From: Pseudobutyrivibrio sp. MD2005
GTDB lineage: Bacteria; Bacillota; Clostridia; Lachnospirales; Lachnospiraceae
Assembly (NCBI RefSeq): GCF_000621865.1
Contig: NZ_JHXE01000001.1
Span: 276,219 to 340,218 of the forward strand
Length of the DNA stretch: 64,000 nucleotides
Direction: 5' to 3'
Shown here: positions 9,088 through 18,029 of the stretch, one piece after another
Layout: every line of letters begins with the position of its first letter
How positions within the stretch are numbered: position 1 is the first letter of the stretch
Position numbers and translations under genes: made by a program
The notes under the pieces: generated by a model
What the model saw: only the letters and a program-made list of their open reading frames with translations
Told to the model about the DNA's origin: nothing
The model's database searches: none

Positions 9088-10460
9088 TGAAAAACAAAAA
9101 TACCATCAGAAAAATCGAAAGCTTAATAGAGTTATGTATACTTACTTTTGTTTACTTGTATATCTACTGGAATCACATTTTCAACTGGAATGATTTTCAT
9201 CCTATGTGGGGCCGTGGTAAGTATGTATTCATGGGTGTATATTTCATCCTTAATCTTGTGATTATACATTTGTGCGATGGATTCAAATATGGAATTCTTA
9301 GAATGGCAGATGTGTTGTTTTCACAGTGGATTGCCATCGGTATTTCAAACGTAATCACCTATTTACAGCTTTCATTGATGGCTAACAGAATGATTTCTAT
9401 TAAGCCTATTATAGGGCTTACGGCTATTGATTATGTGATTTCGGGAATATTTGTATATATTTTCTTTTTTATTTATTACAGACATTCCAAAGCTAGCAAG
9501 CTTTTGATGGTATATGGAGTGAAGGAATCGGTTGGGCTCAAGCTGAAAATGGATACTCGCTCAGATAGTTACAATATTAAAAAGATTATTAGCATTGAAG
9601 AAGGTTTAGATGCCATCTTCAAAGAGCTTGAAAATTTTGATGGTATCGTTATTTCCGATGTTAGTGCAGAGCAGCGAAACGATTTGCTTAAGTATTGCTA
9701 CATGCATGAAATCGAAACATATATTACACCAAAGATTTCAGATGTAATCATTGCAGGTGGCGAGGATATTCATCAGTTTGATACCCCACTTACTATGATT
9801 AATACAAAGGGCCTTGCGCCTGAGCAAGAGCTTGTTAAGAGATTTTTTGATGTACTGCTTTGTGCAATTGCGGCAGTAGTACTTTCACCACTTATGGTTA
9901 TTGTTGCCATTGCAATTAAGCTTGAAGATCACGGCGCTGTCTTTTATAAGCAGGCTCGTGTAACAAAAGATGGTAAGGTATTTGATATCCTTAAATTCCG
10001 TAGCATGGTCGAAGATGCAGAGCAGCGTCCAGCTACAGATGACGACGATAGAATTACAAAGGTAGGTCACGTGATTCGTGCTACAAGAATCGATGAGCTA
10101 CCACAGATTTTCAACATTATAAAGGGCGACATGTCTATTGTGGGACCACGTCCAGAGCGAACAGAGCATGTTGAAAAATATACAGCAGCTATACCAGAGT
10201 TTGAATTTAGAAGTAAAGTAAAGGGCGGCCTTACAGGCTTTGCTCAGATTTACGGCAAGTACAACACATCAGCTTACGATAAGATTAAGCTTGATTTGAT
10301 GTATATTGAAAACTATAGTTTCTTGTTAGATGTAAAGCTTATTCTTATGACTATAAGAATTGTTTTCAAGAAAGAAAGCACAGAGGGCTTTGATAAGATT
10401 GCATCTGCAGATGAGATATTAGCATCTATTGATGCAAGCAGCAGTAAAAAAGAGGACTAA
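9087..10460 (+). CDS. Polyprenyl glycosylphosphotransferase (initiating sugar-phosphate transferase)
   Basis: A 457-residue enzyme that puts the first sugar-1-phosphate on undecaprenyl phosphate and so begins the repeat unit. It has about four or five N-terminal helices, a CoA-binding-like middle domain (residues 140-240) and the bacterial sugar transferase domain from about residue 250: KRFFDVLLC, a long membrane-inserted helix, FDILKFRSM, TRIDELPQIFNIIKGDMS and GPRPERTEHV. This is the PF02397-type architecture of WbaP/CpsE/EpsL-like proteins. The start is GTG, one base overlapping the previous stop, with AAGGAG upstream. It marks the locus as a lipid-linked polysaccharide system. The first sugar (galactose, glucose or other) cannot be told. 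Confidence 0.88.
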   Translation: MKNKNTIRKIESLIELCILTFVYLYIYWNHIFNWNDFHPMWGRGKYVFMGVYFILNLVIIHLCDGFKYGILRMADVLFSQWIAIGISNVITYLQLSLMANRMISIKPIIGLTAIDYVISGIFVYIFFFIYYRHSKASKLLMVYGVKESVGLKLKMDTRSDSYNIKKIISIEEGLDAIFKELENFDGIVISDVSAEQRNDLLKYCYMHEIETYITPKISDVIIAGGEDIHQFDTPLTMINTKGLAPEQELVKRFFDVLLCAIAAVVLSPLMVIVAIAIKLEDHGAVFYKQARVTKDGKVFDILKFRSMVEDAEQRPATDDDDRITKVGHVIRATRIDELPQIFNIIKGDMSIVGPRPERTEHVEKYTAAIPEFEFRSKVKGGLTGFAQIYGKYNTSAYDKIKLDLMYIENYSFLLDVKLILMTIRIVFKKESTEGFDKIASADEILASIDASSSKKED

Positions 10461-10463
10461 ATT

Positions 10464-11549
10464 TTGAGAACATTACAGAATACAGAATTTGAGTATGAAG
10501 TTGATTTAAAACTGAAAAACATATTGATAATCATGCCAAATTTCTATTCCTACCAAACTAAGATTAGAGATGATATGATTGCCCGCGGGGCAAATGTCAT
10601 GTTTTATGACGAGGAGCCTGAGCGCTCCAAGTTCCTGATTCTGCAGAGATTGGGCAAGCTTTTCAAAAAGAGCAACATCTTCGAGAAGTTCAATAAGGAG
10701 CTTGCAAGCAGAATTATTGCAGAGATGCCAGCAGGCGGCTATGATTATTTTCTTGTTATCAGAGGCAATATAATCACCGAAGAGACGGTAAATACAATCA
10801 ATGCAAATGCTCTAAAGGAAGGTGCTAAGACTATTTACTATGCTTGGGATTCATTTGAGAACATGAACCACAAGGGTGAGCTTGGCAGATTATTCGACCA
10901 CCGAGCAACATTTGATTCAGTAGATGCCAAAAATCATTCTGACTATGAGCTACTTCCATTGTTCTACTCAGATGATTTTGATGCCACATTAGTTGATAAG
11001 GATGTAGAAAACAAATACGATTACGCGTCAGTATCTGCATTTTTCCCATTTAGATATCGTTATTTCAAGGCCTTCAAGGAGGCTAATCCAGATAAGAAGC
11101 TTTTCTTAAAGCTTTATTTAGCACCTAGTGTGTACAAGGGAAAGAAATTTACAGATCCAAAGCTTGTAAAGAATCTTGATATGGATATCGTAAGCTTCGA
11201 ACCTTTCTCACCACAAGACATTCGTGATGCTTGCCTTCACTCAAAGGCAGTATTAGATTTAGCAAATGAGACACAGCAGGGGCTCACAATGCGTACCATG
11301 GAAACACTTGGTATCAAACGCAAAATCGTTACAAATAATGTTTATTTGAAGGACTACGAGTTCTACAACAGCGATAATGCAATTGTCCTAGAAGACCTTG
11401 CGAAAAAGGCTGATGAAGCAGAAGCTTCAGGCGATTACTCAGCCTTCGTATTGCCAGATAGCGCATGGCTGGATAAACCATATGTGGAGAACGAAGACCT
11501 CCGCAAACGCTACAGCATTCATGCATGGTTGGATAATCTATTTCGTTAA
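10464..11549 (+). CDS. CgeB-like glycosyltransferase
   Basis: A 361-residue soluble protein. After a short leader comes a GT-B-like first domain (NILIIMPNFYSYQTKIRDDM) and a second half with YYAWDSFENM, DSVDAKNH and near the end TQQGLTMRTMETLGIKRKI followed by VTNN. These patterns match the CgeB/spore-maturation-like glycosyltransferases often found in capsule loci. The start is TTG at 10464, supported by AGAGGAC about eight bases before. It should add one sugar to the lipid-linked unit made by the preceding gene product. It is the last gene before a structured 200-base gap and may end a transcription unit. Confidence 0.65.
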   Translation: MRTLQNTEFEYEVDLKLKNILIIMPNFYSYQTKIRDDMIARGANVMFYDEEPERSKFLILQRLGKLFKKSNIFEKFNKELASRIIAEMPAGGYDYFLVIRGNIITEETVNTINANALKEGAKTIYYAWDSFENMNHKGELGRLFDHRATFDSVDAKNHSDYELLPLFYSDDFDATLVDKDVENKYDYASVSAFFPFRYRYFKAFKEANPDKKLFLKLYLAPSVYKGKKFTDPKLVKNLDMDIVSFEPFSPQDIRDACLHSKAVLDLANETQQGLTMRTMETLGIKRKIVTNNVYLKDYEFYNSDNAIVLEDLAKKADEAEASGDYSAFVLPDSAWLDKPYVENEDLRKRYSIHAWLDNLFR

Positions 11550-11592
11550 CGTAGACTTGGGTAATATATCAATTGGTAAATAGTTTAGATGA

Positions 11593-11738
11593 GTCGGCTT
11601 GAGATTGAATAACATACTGTTTATGAGACCGTGGAGCAACGTCAGCACTTAGTGAGCGAAGCGAACTTAGTACTGCTACGTTGCGCAAAGAGCGAAAGCG
11701 TGTCGAATAAACAGTGTGGTGTTCAATAGAAAGACGAC
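11593..11738. repeat. Long structured inverted-repeat element in the intergenic gap
   Basis: The 207-base gap between two genes is filled by a nested hairpin. The outer arms (11593-11624 and 11707-11738) match 25 of 32 positions as an inverted repeat, and two of the mismatches would be G-U pairs in the RNA. Inside, GCAACGT (11636-11642) pairs with ACGTTGC (11678-11684), and a tight GCGAAGC turn and a GCGAAAGC GNRA-type loop are visible. It has no T-run and no open frame of note. It could be a miniature mobile or REP-like repeat, or a structured RNA leader of the next gene. I see only one copy here. Confidence 0.7.
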
Positions 11739-11756
11739 GGATTAGAGGTACATAAG

Positions 11757-12593
11757 ATGAAGTATTTGGTGACAGGTGCAAATGGTTATATTGGCCAAGG
11801 CGTAGTGAAGACTATGCTTGATTTAGGGGCTGAGGTTGTAGCCACAGATTTTCACACAGATGATGTGGACGAGAGAGCTAAAAGAATTGATGCAGATTTA
11901 TTTAAGCTTGAAGATCCATATGGATATTTTGAAAAGCCTGATGTGGTAATTCACTTGGCTTGGCGTGATGGATTCAGACATGCATCAGCTAATCATATGA
12001 ATGATTTGCCACATCATTATGAGTTCCTTGAAAAGATGTGCAAGGCTGGTATCAGAAAGCTTTGCGTTATGGGAACTATGCATGAAGTAGGTTTTATGGA
12101 AGGTTGCATCAAGGCAGATACACCATGCGCACCGCAGTCATTGTATGGAATAGCTAAAAATGCACTTCGACAAGCTACAATTCTTCTTTGCAAAGAGAAT
12201 AATACTAAGCTTCAATGGCTCAGAGGCTACTATATAGTGGGTAATGCTCATAAGGGGTGCAGCATCTTCTCAAAGCTTACAGCAGCAGCTGAGGCTGGTG
12301 ATGTTACATTCCCATTCACCACAGGGCAGAATCAGTTTGATTTTACAGACTATGATTTGTTCTGCGAACAGGTTGCAAAGGCATCTATGCAGGATGAAGT
12401 ATTAGGCATTATTGAATGCTGCACAGGTAAGCCTATGAAACTTGCAGACCGTGTTGAAAAGTTTATTGAAGACAATGGATTTGCAATAAGCTTGGCATAC
12501 GGCACATTCCCTGATAGACCTTATGATAGTAAGGCTGTGTGGGGAGATAACACAAAGATAGATAAGATTCTTTCGAGCTTTAAAGGAGAATGA
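11757..12593 (+). CDS. NAD-dependent epimerase/dehydratase (extended SDR)
   Basis: A 278-residue extended short-chain dehydrogenase. The Rossmann motif TGANGYIG lies at residues 6-13 and the catalytic YGIAK (YxxxK) at about residue 130, after a VMGTMHE segment that holds the position of the catalytic Ser/Thr. It should epimerise, dehydrate or reduce a nucleotide sugar. It is shorter than UDP-glucose 4-epimerases (about 330), which fits reductase-like members. The AGAGG at 11743-11747 precedes the ATG by nine bases. Its stop is one base before the next ATG. Substrate unknown. Confidence 0.8.
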   Translation: MKYLVTGANGYIGQGVVKTMLDLGAEVVATDFHTDDVDERAKRIDADLFKLEDPYGYFEKPDVVIHLAWRDGFRHASANHMNDLPHHYEFLEKMCKAGIRKLCVMGTMHEVGFMEGCIKADTPCAPQSLYGIAKNALRQATILLCKENNTKLQWLRGYYIVGNAHKGCSIFSKLTAAAEAGDVTFPFTTGQNQFDFTDYDLFCEQVAKASMQDEVLGIIECCTGKPMKLADRVEKFIEDNGFAISLAYGTFPDRPYDSKAVWGDNTKIDKILSSFKGE

Positions 12594-12594
12594 G

Positions 12595-13554
12595 ATGAAA
12601 CCAGTACTTTATATTGTAATACCTTGCTACAATGAAGAAGAAGTTCTTCCAATTACAGCACCTTTGTTTTTGGATAAGATTAAGGAACTTGTATCCTTAG
12701 AAAAAGTTGATGATAAATCACGCATAATGTTTGTAAATGATGGTTCAAAGGATAAAACATGGGAAATTATTAAGGATTTAGCTAAACAGGATGAGCACTT
12801 TGTAGGAATCACACAGAGCCGTAACCGTGGTCATCAGAATGCTGTGTTGGCTGGCCTTATGGAAGCAAAGGAACTATGTGACATCACTATCTCAATCGAC
12901 TGCGACGGCCAGGACGATATTAATGCTATGAATGAAATGGTAGATGCTTATGCTGACGGCTGTGAGATTGTTTATGGTGTTAGAAATAAGCGTGATACAG
13001 ACACATTCTTTAAGCGTTTTACAGCAGAAAGCTTCTATAAGCTTTTAAATGGAATGGGTGCAGAGGTTGTATTCAACCATGCTGATTATAGATTGGTTTC
13101 GTCAAAGGTATTAAAGGAATTTGCCAATTTCAAAGAGGTTAATATTTTCCTTAGAGGAATGTTTCCACTTGTTGGATTTAAGAGCACTAGCGTATATTAC
13201 GCACGTAATGAGCGTATTGCAGGAGAAAGCCATTATCCTCTTTCAAAGATGCTTAGTCTTGCTTTTGATGGAATCACAAGTCTTAGCATAAAGCCAATCA
13301 GAATGATTACTGGCTTTGGTATTTTTGTAGCTTTTATAAGCCTTTTACTCATTATTTATTCTATCGTTCAGCATTTCATGGGTAACACATTAGGCGGTTG
13401 GACAAGTACTATGATAGCGGTATGTTTCCTTGGAGGAATTCAGCTTATTTCTCTTGGTGTAATTGGTGAGTATGTTGGAAAGACATACATGGAGACTAAA
13501 CAAAGACCTAGATATATCATTAGTGAGAAAACATATGAAGATTCAGATAGATAA
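12595..13554 (+). CDS. GtrB-type polyprenyl-phosphate glycosyltransferase (GT2)
   Basis: A 319-residue GT2 of the DPM1/GtrB type: YIVIPCYNEEEVL at the N-terminus, FVNDGSKDKT, and SIDCDGQDD at about residue 101 as the metal-binding motif. Two C-terminal helices end with GVIGEYVGKTYMETKQRPRY, the classic tail of this family. It should make an undecaprenyl-phosphate sugar for one of the next membrane proteins. The gene follows the SDR with a single base between stop and ATG, so both are probably one cotranscribed pair. A hairpin with a T-run lies 36 bases after its stop. Confidence 0.82.
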   Translation: MKPVLYIVIPCYNEEEVLPITAPLFLDKIKELVSLEKVDDKSRIMFVNDGSKDKTWEIIKDLAKQDEHFVGITQSRNRGHQNAVLAGLMEAKELCDITISIDCDGQDDINAMNEMVDAYADGCEIVYGVRNKRDTDTFFKRFTAESFYKLLNGMGAEVVFNHADYRLVSSKVLKEFANFKEVNIFLRGMFPLVGFKSTSVYYARNERIAGESHYPLSKMLSLAFDGITSLSIKPIRMITGFGIFVAFISLLLIIYSIVQHFMGNTLGGWTSTMIAVCFLGGIQLISLGVIGEYVGKTYMETKQRPRYIISEKTYEDSDR

Positions 13555-15220
13555 TAAGAAGAAAACAATAATCATTGCTATTCACATTTTATTAACCTTT
13601 CTATTTGAAAGGTTAATTTTTGTTTTTTCATGGGATAACATTTTATTTAGAACAACACAGCCTAAAAATTATATTTTGGGTGATAAAACAGAAATGATAA
13701 TGGTTTACATATTATCTAAAATATGCTCTATTGTAATAATTGTTTTGCTATGGAAATTAATTTTTTTAATTAAAGAAAAAAGAATAAGAAAAGATGTAAT
13801 AAAATGCTTTGGAAGTATTTTTTTAGTGGGATTAATAATTGGTGTAATTGTATTTCCAGATAATTTTGGTATGGAAGTTGATAATTATGGCGTGTATGCG
13901 TTGGCAATCCGTTTTTTGCCAACGTATTGGCATTCAATATATACAGGTATTATTTATGCCGGTTGTTTAATGGTATTGCCTAATCCAATATCTATATTTA
14001 TTTTTCAATGGCTACTTCTTATAGTAGTAATTGCATATATATACAACGGTATTTCTGAATTGACTAATGGTAATAGTATTAAATATATCCCGTTGGTACT
14101 TTTGTTAGTTCCAGAGACATATGAGTTAGTATTTAATGCTTATAGGAATAACTATTATACAATTATTTGTATGTTTTATTTTTCGTATATTTTCTTTTAT
14201 TTTCAAAACAAAAAAGGAAATAGAATTAATATAAGTATTATTTTTTTGTCTTGTTTCATAATGATATGGAGAACAGAAGGTATAATAATTGGCGTATTTG
14301 GGTTGTTTTTCATGATATGCTTTTGTATGAAGATATCAAAAAAAGAATTATTTAAAATATGTATCTTATGCATTGTTATATTTTCCGTTTTGAATGGAAT
14401 CCAGAACATTGGAGCAAAAAAGTATTATGGGAAAGACTATCAAATTGTAAGTACTATAAACGTATTAAATAATATACTAAATGATGAAAAGGCGATTATT
14501 ACTAAGTCTGAAATTGACAAAATCAATGCTTGTGTACCAGCTCAAATAATAAAAGAAACTGGAATAGATGGATATCGTAATTATAATTACTTGATGGGGA
14601 GGAAAGATGGAAATCAAACCCTAATGTCAGAATCAGATTCAACTAATTATATTAGTAGTTATTATAGTATAGTAAAAAACAACTTTGTTGATTATATTTA
14701 TAAGCAAATTAGTAGTTATTTTTACTGTATAGATTTTCCATTTGTTGATAAGACTCATATATTTCAAGGAAAGCCAACAATTGTTTTGCCGCAGTATACT
14801 GATTTACGTAATATAGAAGGAAGAGATGATATTCTAGGTGTATGGTTAGTCGGTAAATGGGATAAGAATGAGGTGAGAAAAAGTATTAGTGTTGTTATAA
14901 GAAATACGTGCTATAGTTGGCAATTGTTTATTAAAACAACACATATAGGAACACTTTATAGAATGCTAGTAATGTTAGGAATAATTCGAATGTTTACATA
15001 TGAATTGACATGTTTTGTGAAGAAAACTGATTATAATATATATGGTTTGATTATGTCGTTAGGGATTATTTTGGAACTATTGGCGGTTATAGCTTTTATG
15101 CCAGAAGGAAGGCTGTACTATTTATTCCCTATGATGTATAGTGCTTTTTGGGTAATTGCTTTTAATACTATAGATATTAGGGCATTACGATTGATTAATA
15201 AGGGGGACGTTGATGATTAA
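13535..15220 (+). CDS. Multi-pass membrane protein, GT-C-like, related to the 45901 gene
   Basis: A 561-residue protein with about twelve helices. The first outer loop (FPDNFGMEVDNYGVYALAIR) has acidic and aromatic residues in the same place as WPGTWSWDDLMTLHTIDTYE of the protein at 45901, and the order of helices and the long extracytoplasmic part with a YRNY motif also agree, so the two are paralogues. It may be a GT-C-like transferase; the precise family is not recognised. The start used overlaps the previous gene by 20 bases. A later start at 13694 is possible because a terminator-like hairpin covers codons 19-32, but the first helix would then be lost. Codon use is AT-richer than upstream. 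Confidence 0.6.
   Translation: MKIQIDNKKKTIIIAIHILLTFLFERLIFVFSWDNILFRTTQPKNYILGDKTEMIMVYILSKICSIVIIVLLWKLIFLIKEKRIRKDVIKCFGSIFLVGLIIGVIVFPDNFGMEVDNYGVYALAIRFLPTYWHSIYTGIIYAGCLMVLPNPISIFIFQWLLLIVVIAYIYNGISELTNGNSIKYIPLVLLLVPETYELVFNAYRNNYYTIICMFYFSYIFFYFQNKKGNRINISIIFLSCFIMIWRTEGIIIGVFGLFFMICFCMKISKKELFKICILCIVIFSVLNGIQNIGAKKYYGKDYQIVSTINVLNNILNDEKAIITKSEIDKINACVPAQIIKETGIDGYRNYNYLMGRKDGNQTLMSESDSTNYISSYYSIVKNNFVDYIYKQISSYFYCIDFPFVDKTHIFQGKPTIVLPQYTDLRNIEGRDDILGVWLVGKWDKNEVRKSISVVIRNTCYSWQLFIKTTHIGTLYRMLVMLGIIRMFTYELTCFVKKTDYNIYGLIMSLGIILELLAVIAFMPEGRLYYLFPMMYSAFWVIAFNTIDIRALRLINKGDVDD
13591..13628 (+). terminator. Intrinsic terminator-like hairpin inside the start of the 13535 gene
   Basis: ATTAACCTTTC (13591-13601) and GAAAGGTTAAT (13607-13617) form a perfect 11-bp stem with a five-base loop, followed by TTTTGTTTTTT. 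It sits 36 bases after the stop at 13554, exactly where a terminator for the 11757-13554 pair would be, but also inside the N-terminal codons of the next gene. It could end most transcripts and act as an attenuator for the gene it lies in. Confidence 0.6.
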
Positions 15221-16742
15221 TAGAGCCTTGAAGGTATTGAACAATAATAAGAGTATTATTGTCATCATAATAGGTTGCATACTTAGATTGATGTTTATTG
15301 GAAAAATTCCAGGAAATTATAATTATTTTCAAGATGAGGCATTTTCTGCTTATGAAGCATATTCTATAGTTAATTATGGGATAGATTCTCATGGATATCA
15401 TAATCCGGTATATTTGGAAACATGGGGAAGTGGAATGAGCGCTGTCCAGTGTTATATACAATCTTTATTTGTTAGAATATTGGGATTTGGCCCTGTGGCA
15501 ATACGTTTACCACAAGCGTTACTAGGATGTTTGACACTTATATTTTTCTACCTATTAGTAAAAGAAGTTGCAGAGGAACGAGTTGCATTTTGGTCGACAT
15601 TTGTACTTGCAATAGCGCCATGGCATATTATAATGAGCCGTTGGGGATTAGATTGTAATTATTACGTTGGTTTTGTAACAATTGCTTTGTACCTTTTGGT
15701 TACATCTAGAAATGTTTTGTGGAAGACAATAGTAGCGGCTATTGTAATGGGAATAACACTTTATAGCTATGCTTCTCCTTGGGTTGTTATGCCTTTTCTA
15801 GTTTATGGAATTATATTAGTTTTATACATAAAAAAAGAAATGAATCTTAAATCCATAATAATATATACGATGACTTTAGGCATTGTGGTCATTCCATTAT
15901 TTTTATTTATTATGGTTAATCTTGATTTTATAGGTGAAATAAGAACGAGCTATATTTCAATACCAAGACTAAGTTATTTTAGGAGCGATGATGCAAAGCC
16001 TTCTATAGCTAATTTAAAACAATTGGTTACTTATTTTTGGACACAGTATGACTACATTTCGTACGATTCTGCATTGCCTTATGGAACTTATTATTTATTC
16101 TCAAATGTATTTTTGGTGATTGGATTAATTAAGGATTTGATAAAACGTAGCAAGAAATCATTTGTTATGTGGTTTTGGTTTATTTGCGCGTTGATTCTTG
16201 GAATATTGGTTCAAGCTAATTTTGAACGAATTAATATGTTGTTTTTGCCTTTGTTTTACTTCATTGGCACAGGTATAGTTTTTGTTATTGACCTTTTTAA
16301 AAACACAAAAGCAGTTGATTCGGTTGTGATAGGTGCTCTGTATTGCATTAGTGGAGTATTATTTGCGAAATATTATTTTACTGATTATAACGCTATGATG
16401 GAGCGCGTGTGGCCAGAAGGTGTTGAGGAGGCTATTGTATTTGCAAACACTTACGACGGGACAATACATGTGCAGGATATTCGTCATCCTTTTGTTTTAT
16501 GTTATAGTAAGTATCCAACCGATAAGTATGTAGAGACTGTTGTATACGAAGATGAGAATGCAAAGTTTTTACAACCTGTTAGTTTTGAAGGATATGACTT
16601 TGGGGATTTTGTATCTCAGTCACCGGTTAAGAATGATATTTACATATGCAGTGTTAACAATGAAGAAGTTGTTACGTGGTTAACTGATAATGATATGGCC
16701 GTAGCACAGTTTGGAAATTACTATGTAGGTGTGGCCAACTAA
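15213..16742 (+). CDS. GT39/ArnT-like GT-C glycosyltransferase
   Basis: A 509-residue protein with about eleven helices. The first outside loop carries FQDEAFSAYEAYSI, where DE is the catalytic acidic pair position of PMT/ArnT-type GT-C enzymes, followed by a second loop with GFGPVAIRLPQALLG, also usual for the family. The last 100 residues are soluble. It should transfer sugar from polyprenyl phosphate outside the membrane. The ATG at 15213 follows AGGGGGAC by five bases and overlaps the previous stop by eight bases; an in-frame TTG lies just before. Base composition is AT-rich like the gene before. Confidence 0.75.
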   Translation: MINRALKVLNNNKSIIVIIIGCILRLMFIGKIPGNYNYFQDEAFSAYEAYSIVNYGIDSHGYHNPVYLETWGSGMSAVQCYIQSLFVRILGFGPVAIRLPQALLGCLTLIFFYLLVKEVAEERVAFWSTFVLAIAPWHIIMSRWGLDCNYYVGFVTIALYLLVTSRNVLWKTIVAAIVMGITLYSYASPWVVMPFLVYGIILVLYIKKEMNLKSIIIYTMTLGIVVIPLFLFIMVNLDFIGEIRTSYISIPRLSYFRSDDAKPSIANLKQLVTYFWTQYDYISYDSALPYGTYYLFSNVFLVIGLIKDLIKRSKKSFVMWFWFICALILGILVQANFERINMLFLPLFYFIGTGIVFVIDLFKNTKAVDSVVIGALYCISGVLFAKYYFTDYNAMMERVWPEGVEEAIVFANTYDGTIHVQDIRHPFVLCYSKYPTDKYVETVVYEDENAKFLQPVSFEGYDFGDFVSQSPVKNDIYICSVNNEEVVTWLTDNDMAVAQFGNYYVGVAN

Positions 16743-16768
16743 TAAGGAATAGAGTTAGGAGAATAAAT

Positions 16769-17902
16769 ATGCGCTTTGTCATGGTTTCGAAGCATTATCC
16801 TGTAGAGGGAGATCCAATATTTGTGTTTTCCCAGCAGATTGCCGAAGCGATGGCTTATTATCATAATGTTGAAACAGTTGTAATAAGCCCTCAGAGTATT
16901 ACAAGAAAACTTATTCATCGAAAAAGAATAACTAAATCTGTTTATAAAAAAGAATTGGATAATGGAAATACATTAACAGTTTATGCATATCCTTATTTGA
17001 CATTTTCTGATACAAAAAAAGGATTTCTGAAAAAGCTTCAGGATGCTAGTAATCAACGAGCTTTAAGGAGGTGCATAAAAAAAGCAAAAATAGGTGAGAC
17101 AGATTATTGCTACTCGATGTTTTGGGAAATGGGAAAGCAATTCGATGAGGCATTGTCAAAACTAAAGATAAATACTAATTTAATAGTTGAATCTAGTGAA
17201 TCTGTTTTACAAAACGGTAACGAAATAGAAGAATACAATTTTAATAATTTAAAAGCTATTGTATGTGTATCATCTGAAAAGGTTAATGAGTGTAATAGAT
17301 TTAATCTTATTGAAAAAGCTCCGTATGTCTTGATACCTAATGGATTTGATGCAAATGTATTTAAACCTTTAGACAAGAAATCGATGAGAGAAAAACTAAA
17401 TCTCCCACAAGAGGCATTTATTATAGCCTTCGTGGGAAGCTTTATTCCTAGAAAAGGAATAATAGAACTTAACCATGTTTTAAAGAGCTTGGATGATGTG
17501 TACTCAATATTTATTGGAGGAGGGCCGAATCCTCCTGATTGTGAGCATATTCTATTTAAAGGCAGTTTAGATCATGATAATATACCTGAATATTTATGTG
17601 CCGCAGATGTATTTGTGCTTCCAACAAAGCATGAAGGATGTGCAAATGTGATAGTAGAAGCTTTAGGTTGCGGCTTGCCAATCATATCATCAAAACGAGA
17701 TTTTAACAAAGAAATTCTTGATGATGACTGTGCTATTTTGATTGATCCAGACAACGAGGACCAGCTTAAAGAAGCTATTTTAAAAATAAAAAATGATGAA
17801 AAATTACGTGAAAAGATGAGCGAAGCATCATATTCAATGGGGAAAACACTCACGATTGAAATGAGAACAAAAAACATATTGGCAGTAATAAAAAACATTT
17901 AA
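16769..17902 (+). CDS. GT4-family glycosyltransferase
   Basis: A 377-residue GT-B enzyme. The N-terminal domain begins MRFVMVSKHYPVEGDP, a typical 'group 1' opening. The C-terminal domain starts near residue 215 with FVGSFIPRKGIIELNHVL and has the nucleotide-sugar binding region EGCANVIVEALGCGLPII (E-x7-E type) at about residues 289-306. It acts in the cytoplasm on the growing lipid-linked unit. GTTAGGAGA precedes the ATG. It ends the AT-rich group that began at about 13555; a 127-base gap with a promoter follows. Confidence 0.85.
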   Translation: MRFVMVSKHYPVEGDPIFVFSQQIAEAMAYYHNVETVVISPQSITRKLIHRKRITKSVYKKELDNGNTLTVYAYPYLTFSDTKKGFLKKLQDASNQRALRRCIKKAKIGETDYCYSMFWEMGKQFDEALSKLKINTNLIVESSESVLQNGNEIEEYNFNNLKAIVCVSSEKVNECNRFNLIEKAPYVLIPNGFDANVFKPLDKKSMREKLNLPQEAFIIAFVGSFIPRKGIIELNHVLKSLDDVYSIFIGGGPNPPDCEHILFKGSLDHDNIPEYLCAADVFVLPTKHEGCANVIVEALGCGLPIISSKRDFNKEILDDDCAILIDPDNEDQLKEAILKIKNDEKLREKMSEASYSMGKTLTIEMRTKNILAVIKNI

Positions 17903-17977
17903 TGATAAAACCATGAATTATTTGTTTAAATAAGGTGATATGAGTTGAATTGTTAAACATCTTAGGATATATTAAAA

Positions 17978-18006
17978 TTAGAAGACGATTTTATAGAGTA
18001 TATAAT
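17978..18006 (+). promoter_or_regulatory. Sigma-A-type promoter for the secreted protein gene
   Basis: TTAGAA (17978-17983) and a perfect TATAAT (18001-18006) are separated by 17 bases. AGTGAGG and the ATG at 18030 follow at suitable distance. The -35 box is weak. The rest of the 127-base gap holds nothing else I can recognise. Confidence 0.5.
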
Positions 18007-18029
18007 ATTTTATAGTGAGGTAAAAGATT

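Noticed and set aside
11398..11583. Small plus-strand open frame over the end of the CgeB-like gene
   Set aside because: Out-of-frame overlap with a well supported gene and no ribosome site.
11593..11738. Structured element as a complete insertion sequence or MITE with target duplication
   Set aside because: No transposase and no flanking direct repeats were visible, so it is reported only as a structured repeat.
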